Shown: in pieces, positions 6,483 to 7,468 of the stretch
Position numbering within the stretch: position 1 is the stretch's first letter
Layout: each line of letters begins with the position of its first letter
Origin: Spirochaetaceae bacterium
Lineage (GTDB): Bacteria; Spirochaetota; Spirochaetia; Treponematales; Breznakiellaceae
Assembly (NCBI GenBank): GCA_031257135.1
Contig: JAIRPH010000138.1
Span: forward strand, 1-7,468
Direction of reading: 5' to 3'
Length of the DNA stretch: 7,468 nt
The notes under the pieces: model-generated
Databases searched by the model: none
The model's input: the letters and a program-made list of their open reading frames with translations, nothing else
What the model was told of the DNA's origin: nothing
Position numbers and translations under genes: made by a program

Positions 6483-7034
6483 TCAGAGGCTGTGATTGAT
6501 CACCATGCTTCGCATATCGGCAGGCACTTTGACTCCCCGGCGGGAATAAAACCGGTTTTTTCGGTCTGGACAGGCCGCGTCGAGGAAACTGTCTACCGTC
6601 GTTTTCGCTTCGTCGAGATACGTTACCAAAGATTCGTTAGCCATCCGCACCTTGAGGGTTCTTAGTTTGAGATTCCGGTAGAGTTCGGTTAATCCGCGGC
6701 GTTCTTCTTCAGGAAGCCGGGACGCCGCCGTATAGAAACTCTTGTCCTGATCCTGCCGGTTTTCAGAGTTTTCTTCATGTTTAAACAGATCGGCGAAAAG
6801 AGCCGTCCGCTGGGATTCCAGTTCCTGAAACTGGTCGCCGTACCGATTCATAGTCCGCAGGAGCGATTCAAAGTCGGTCCACTGCCGGTTGATAACTGCG
6901 TTTCTGACGGATTCCTGAATTGCGGCGATTTTCTCCATGATTTCGGTTTGAAGCTGGAGAATAAGAAAGGTTTTTTCATTATCCGCTAAACCGGTAGTAT
7001 CGAGGGTCTGCCGCATTGTTGCAATGGTATCCAT
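6483..7034 (-). CDS. flgN: FlgN-family export chaperone for FlgK and FlgL
   Basis: A 183-residue, mostly helical and charged cytoplasmic protein. FlgN chaperones bind the C-terminal helices of FlgK and FlgL and deliver them to the flagellar export gate. No catalytic motif is expected. The C-terminal pattern is the family's best mark: NESLVTYLDEAKTTVDSF at 133-150, then Y-S-R-R-G and RSMVINHSL at the end. The immediate neighbours flgK and flgL are its expected clients. The frame is open back to an ATG at 7112, but the start chosen is ATG 7034-7032: GGAGG at 7046-7042 is 7 nt away, whereas the ATG at 7040 would leave a 1-nt spacer. A sigma-28 promoter lies inside the longer frame, so the upstream ATG would not be on the transcript. 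Sequence conservation in this family is low, so the call rests partly on position. Confidence 0.88.
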   Translation of the reverse strand: MDTIATMRQTLDTTGLADNEKTFLILQLQTEIMEKIAAIQESVRNAVINRQWTDFESLLRTMNRYGDQFQELESQRTALFADLFKHEENSENRQDQDKSFYTAASRLPEEERRGLTELYRNLKLRTLKVRMANESLVTYLDEAKTTVDSFLDAACPDRKNRFYSRRGVKVPADMRSMVINHSL

Positions 7035-7041
7035 AATCATG

Positions 7042-7046
7042 CCTCC
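7042..7046 (-). promoter_or_regulatory. Ribosome binding site deciding the flgN start
   Basis: GGAGG on the minus strand is 7 nt before ATG 7034-7032 and only 1 nt before ATG 7040-7038. This selects the downstream ATG and a 183-residue product. Confidence 0.8.
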
Positions 7047-7053
7047 ATTTCTT

Positions 7054-7080
7054 TTATCGGCAAAGGAACAATACCTGTTA
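7054..7080 (-). promoter_or_regulatory. Sigma-28 (FliA-type) promoter of the flgN-flgK-flgL-fliW-csrA operon
   Basis: On the minus strand GCCGATAA (7061-7054) is an exact match to the flagellar sigma-28 -10 element. TAAC (7080-7077, 3 of 4 to TAAA) lies exactly 15 nt upstream, the canonical spacing. Initiation is expected near 7048-7047, which puts the 5' end of the mRNA only a base or two before the ribosome binding site and gives a leader of about 13-14 nt. Late flagellar genes are classic sigma-28 targets, so context and sequence agree. Confidence 0.85.
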
Positions 7081-7154
7081 AGTAAATTGATTCGCATCTC
7101 GAGAGACCTCATAGAGGGCGAGCCGTTTCCGCCGGTATAAAACCATAAATTCAG

Positions 7155-7182
7155 ATTACTATGATATGCCTTTTCCCGTCAA
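7155..7182 (-). promoter_or_regulatory. Weak sigma-70-like promoter upstream of flgN
   Basis: TTGACG (7182-7177, 5 of 6) is 16 nt from AGTAAT (7160-7155, 4 of 6) on the minus strand. It could give basal expression of the operon independent of sigma-28, with a leader of more than 100 nt. The -10 match is poor. Confidence 0.22.
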
Positions 7183-7282
7183 GGACCCTTCGGATTAGAC
7201 TCATAGCGCGGTAAATCGAGGGCTATCTGCTGAAAGATTTTTTCCGCCCCGAAATTTTTTTTTAAAAAAAGCGTATCCTTTG

Positions 7283-7311
7283 TTGAAAAAACAAGCCGGC
7301 CGATATATAGT
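7283..7311 (+). promoter_or_regulatory. Sigma-70-like promoter reading right, out of the window
   Basis: TTGAAA (7283-7288, 5 of 6) is 17 nt from TATAGT (7306-7311, 5 of 6), the optimal spacing. Initiation would fall near 7318 and read through the heptamer array. It suggests a divergently transcribed gene to the right, most of which is outside the window. Confidence 0.5.
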
Positions 7312-7411
7312 TATTCCTAATGGGTAGAAAGTACATCATAGCAAAAACGAATCGCTTACTGACGCCATATAACGTCCATGCCGTTAGGATGAGGGCAGAC
7401 TCCGCCCTTGA

Positions 7412-7468
7412 CGCCCTGCGCCCTGCGCCCTGCGCCCTGCGCCCTGCGCCCTGCGCCCTGCGCCCTGC
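7412..7468. repeat. Perfect 7-bp tandem repeat, at least eight copies, open at window end
   Basis: The unit CGCCCTG is repeated eight times without a mismatch from 7412 to 7467, and the last base starts a ninth copy. It is pure G+C except for one T per unit. The unit is not a multiple of three, and no reading frame through it has a stop on either strand. Read from the ATG at 7320, the plus strand gives a repeating R-P-A-P-C-A-L heptapeptide. Copy number in the genome is unknown because the array runs into the window edge, which may itself be an assembly break. Confidence 0.95.

Larger units (their letters stand above)
7081..7411. other. Gene-poor spacer upstream of the flagellar operon
   Basis: No confident gene is visible on either strand. 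The region has an AT-rich core with T9 followed by A7 (7255-7270), a GCCGGC palindrome at 7295-7300, and two promoter-like sites described separately: one weak on the minus strand, one stronger on the plus strand. A degenerate copy of the heptamer (cgccctt) at 7403-7409 precedes the perfect array. The upstream part of the flgN frame (7035-7112) appears untranslated. Confidence 0.6.

Noticed and set aside
7041..7112. N-terminal extension of FlgN to ATG 7112
   Set aside because: It contains the sigma-28 promoter and lacks its own ribosome binding site. GGAGG at 7046-7042 is correctly spaced only for ATG 7034.
7255..7270. T9-A7 tract as a terminator
   Set aside because: No GC-rich stem immediately precedes the T run on either strand; it is more likely an AT-rich or bent spacer.
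7299..7306. GCCGATAT on the plus strand, resembling a sigma-28 -10
   Set aside because: 7 of 8 to the -10, but the bases 15 nt upstream are TTGT, not TAAA. The same stretch is better explained by the TTGAAA-N17-TATAGT promoter.

Overview
The window reads as chromosome from a spirochete, most likely a Treponema of the termite-gut or free-living type. The gene order flgN-flgK-flgL-fliW-csrA on one strand is the treponemal late-flagellar arrangement. The chemoreceptor and the ~415-residue FlgL and ~625-residue FlgK are also of treponemal style. Base composition is near 50% GC. No identity was checked against a database. All confident genes lie on the minus strand, so transcription runs from high to low coordinates.

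Right end (7035-7468): no confident gene. It holds a strong sigma-28 promoter candidate (TAAC-N15-GCCGATAA, 7080-7054) just upstream of flgN, AT-rich spacer sequence, a sigma-70-like promoter pointing out of the window on the plus strand, and a perfect 7-bp tandem repeat of eight copies that runs off the window edge.

Centre (7034-2554): a compact operon for the hook-filament junction and its checkpoint. FlgN is the chaperone for FlgK and FlgL, the two junction proteins. FliW and CsrA are the partner-switch pair that, in other bacteria, couples flagellin secretion to flagellin translation. Gaps are 15 nt (flgN-flgK), 102 nt with small hairpins (flgK-flgL) and 9 nt (flgL-fliW), followed by a 7-nt overlap (fliW-csrA). 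A GC-rich stem-loop with a short T run lies immediately after csrA and probably ends most transcripts.

Left part (2422-248): a membrane chemoreceptor with its own extended -10 promoter and a GTG start. After a 128-nt spacer comes the first 39 codons of a family 1 glycoside hydrolase (beta-glucosidase type), cut by the window edge. It is preceded by a palindrome that looks like an operator. A sugar-hydrolysing enzyme next to a chemoreceptor suits a saccharolytic, motile spirochete, but a functional link between the two is only inference.

I found no RNA gene, insertion sequence, CRISPR array or origin. The core is a known flagellar system. The least explained parts are the heptamer repeat with its open reading frame at the right edge and the possible post-transcriptional control sites in the leaders.
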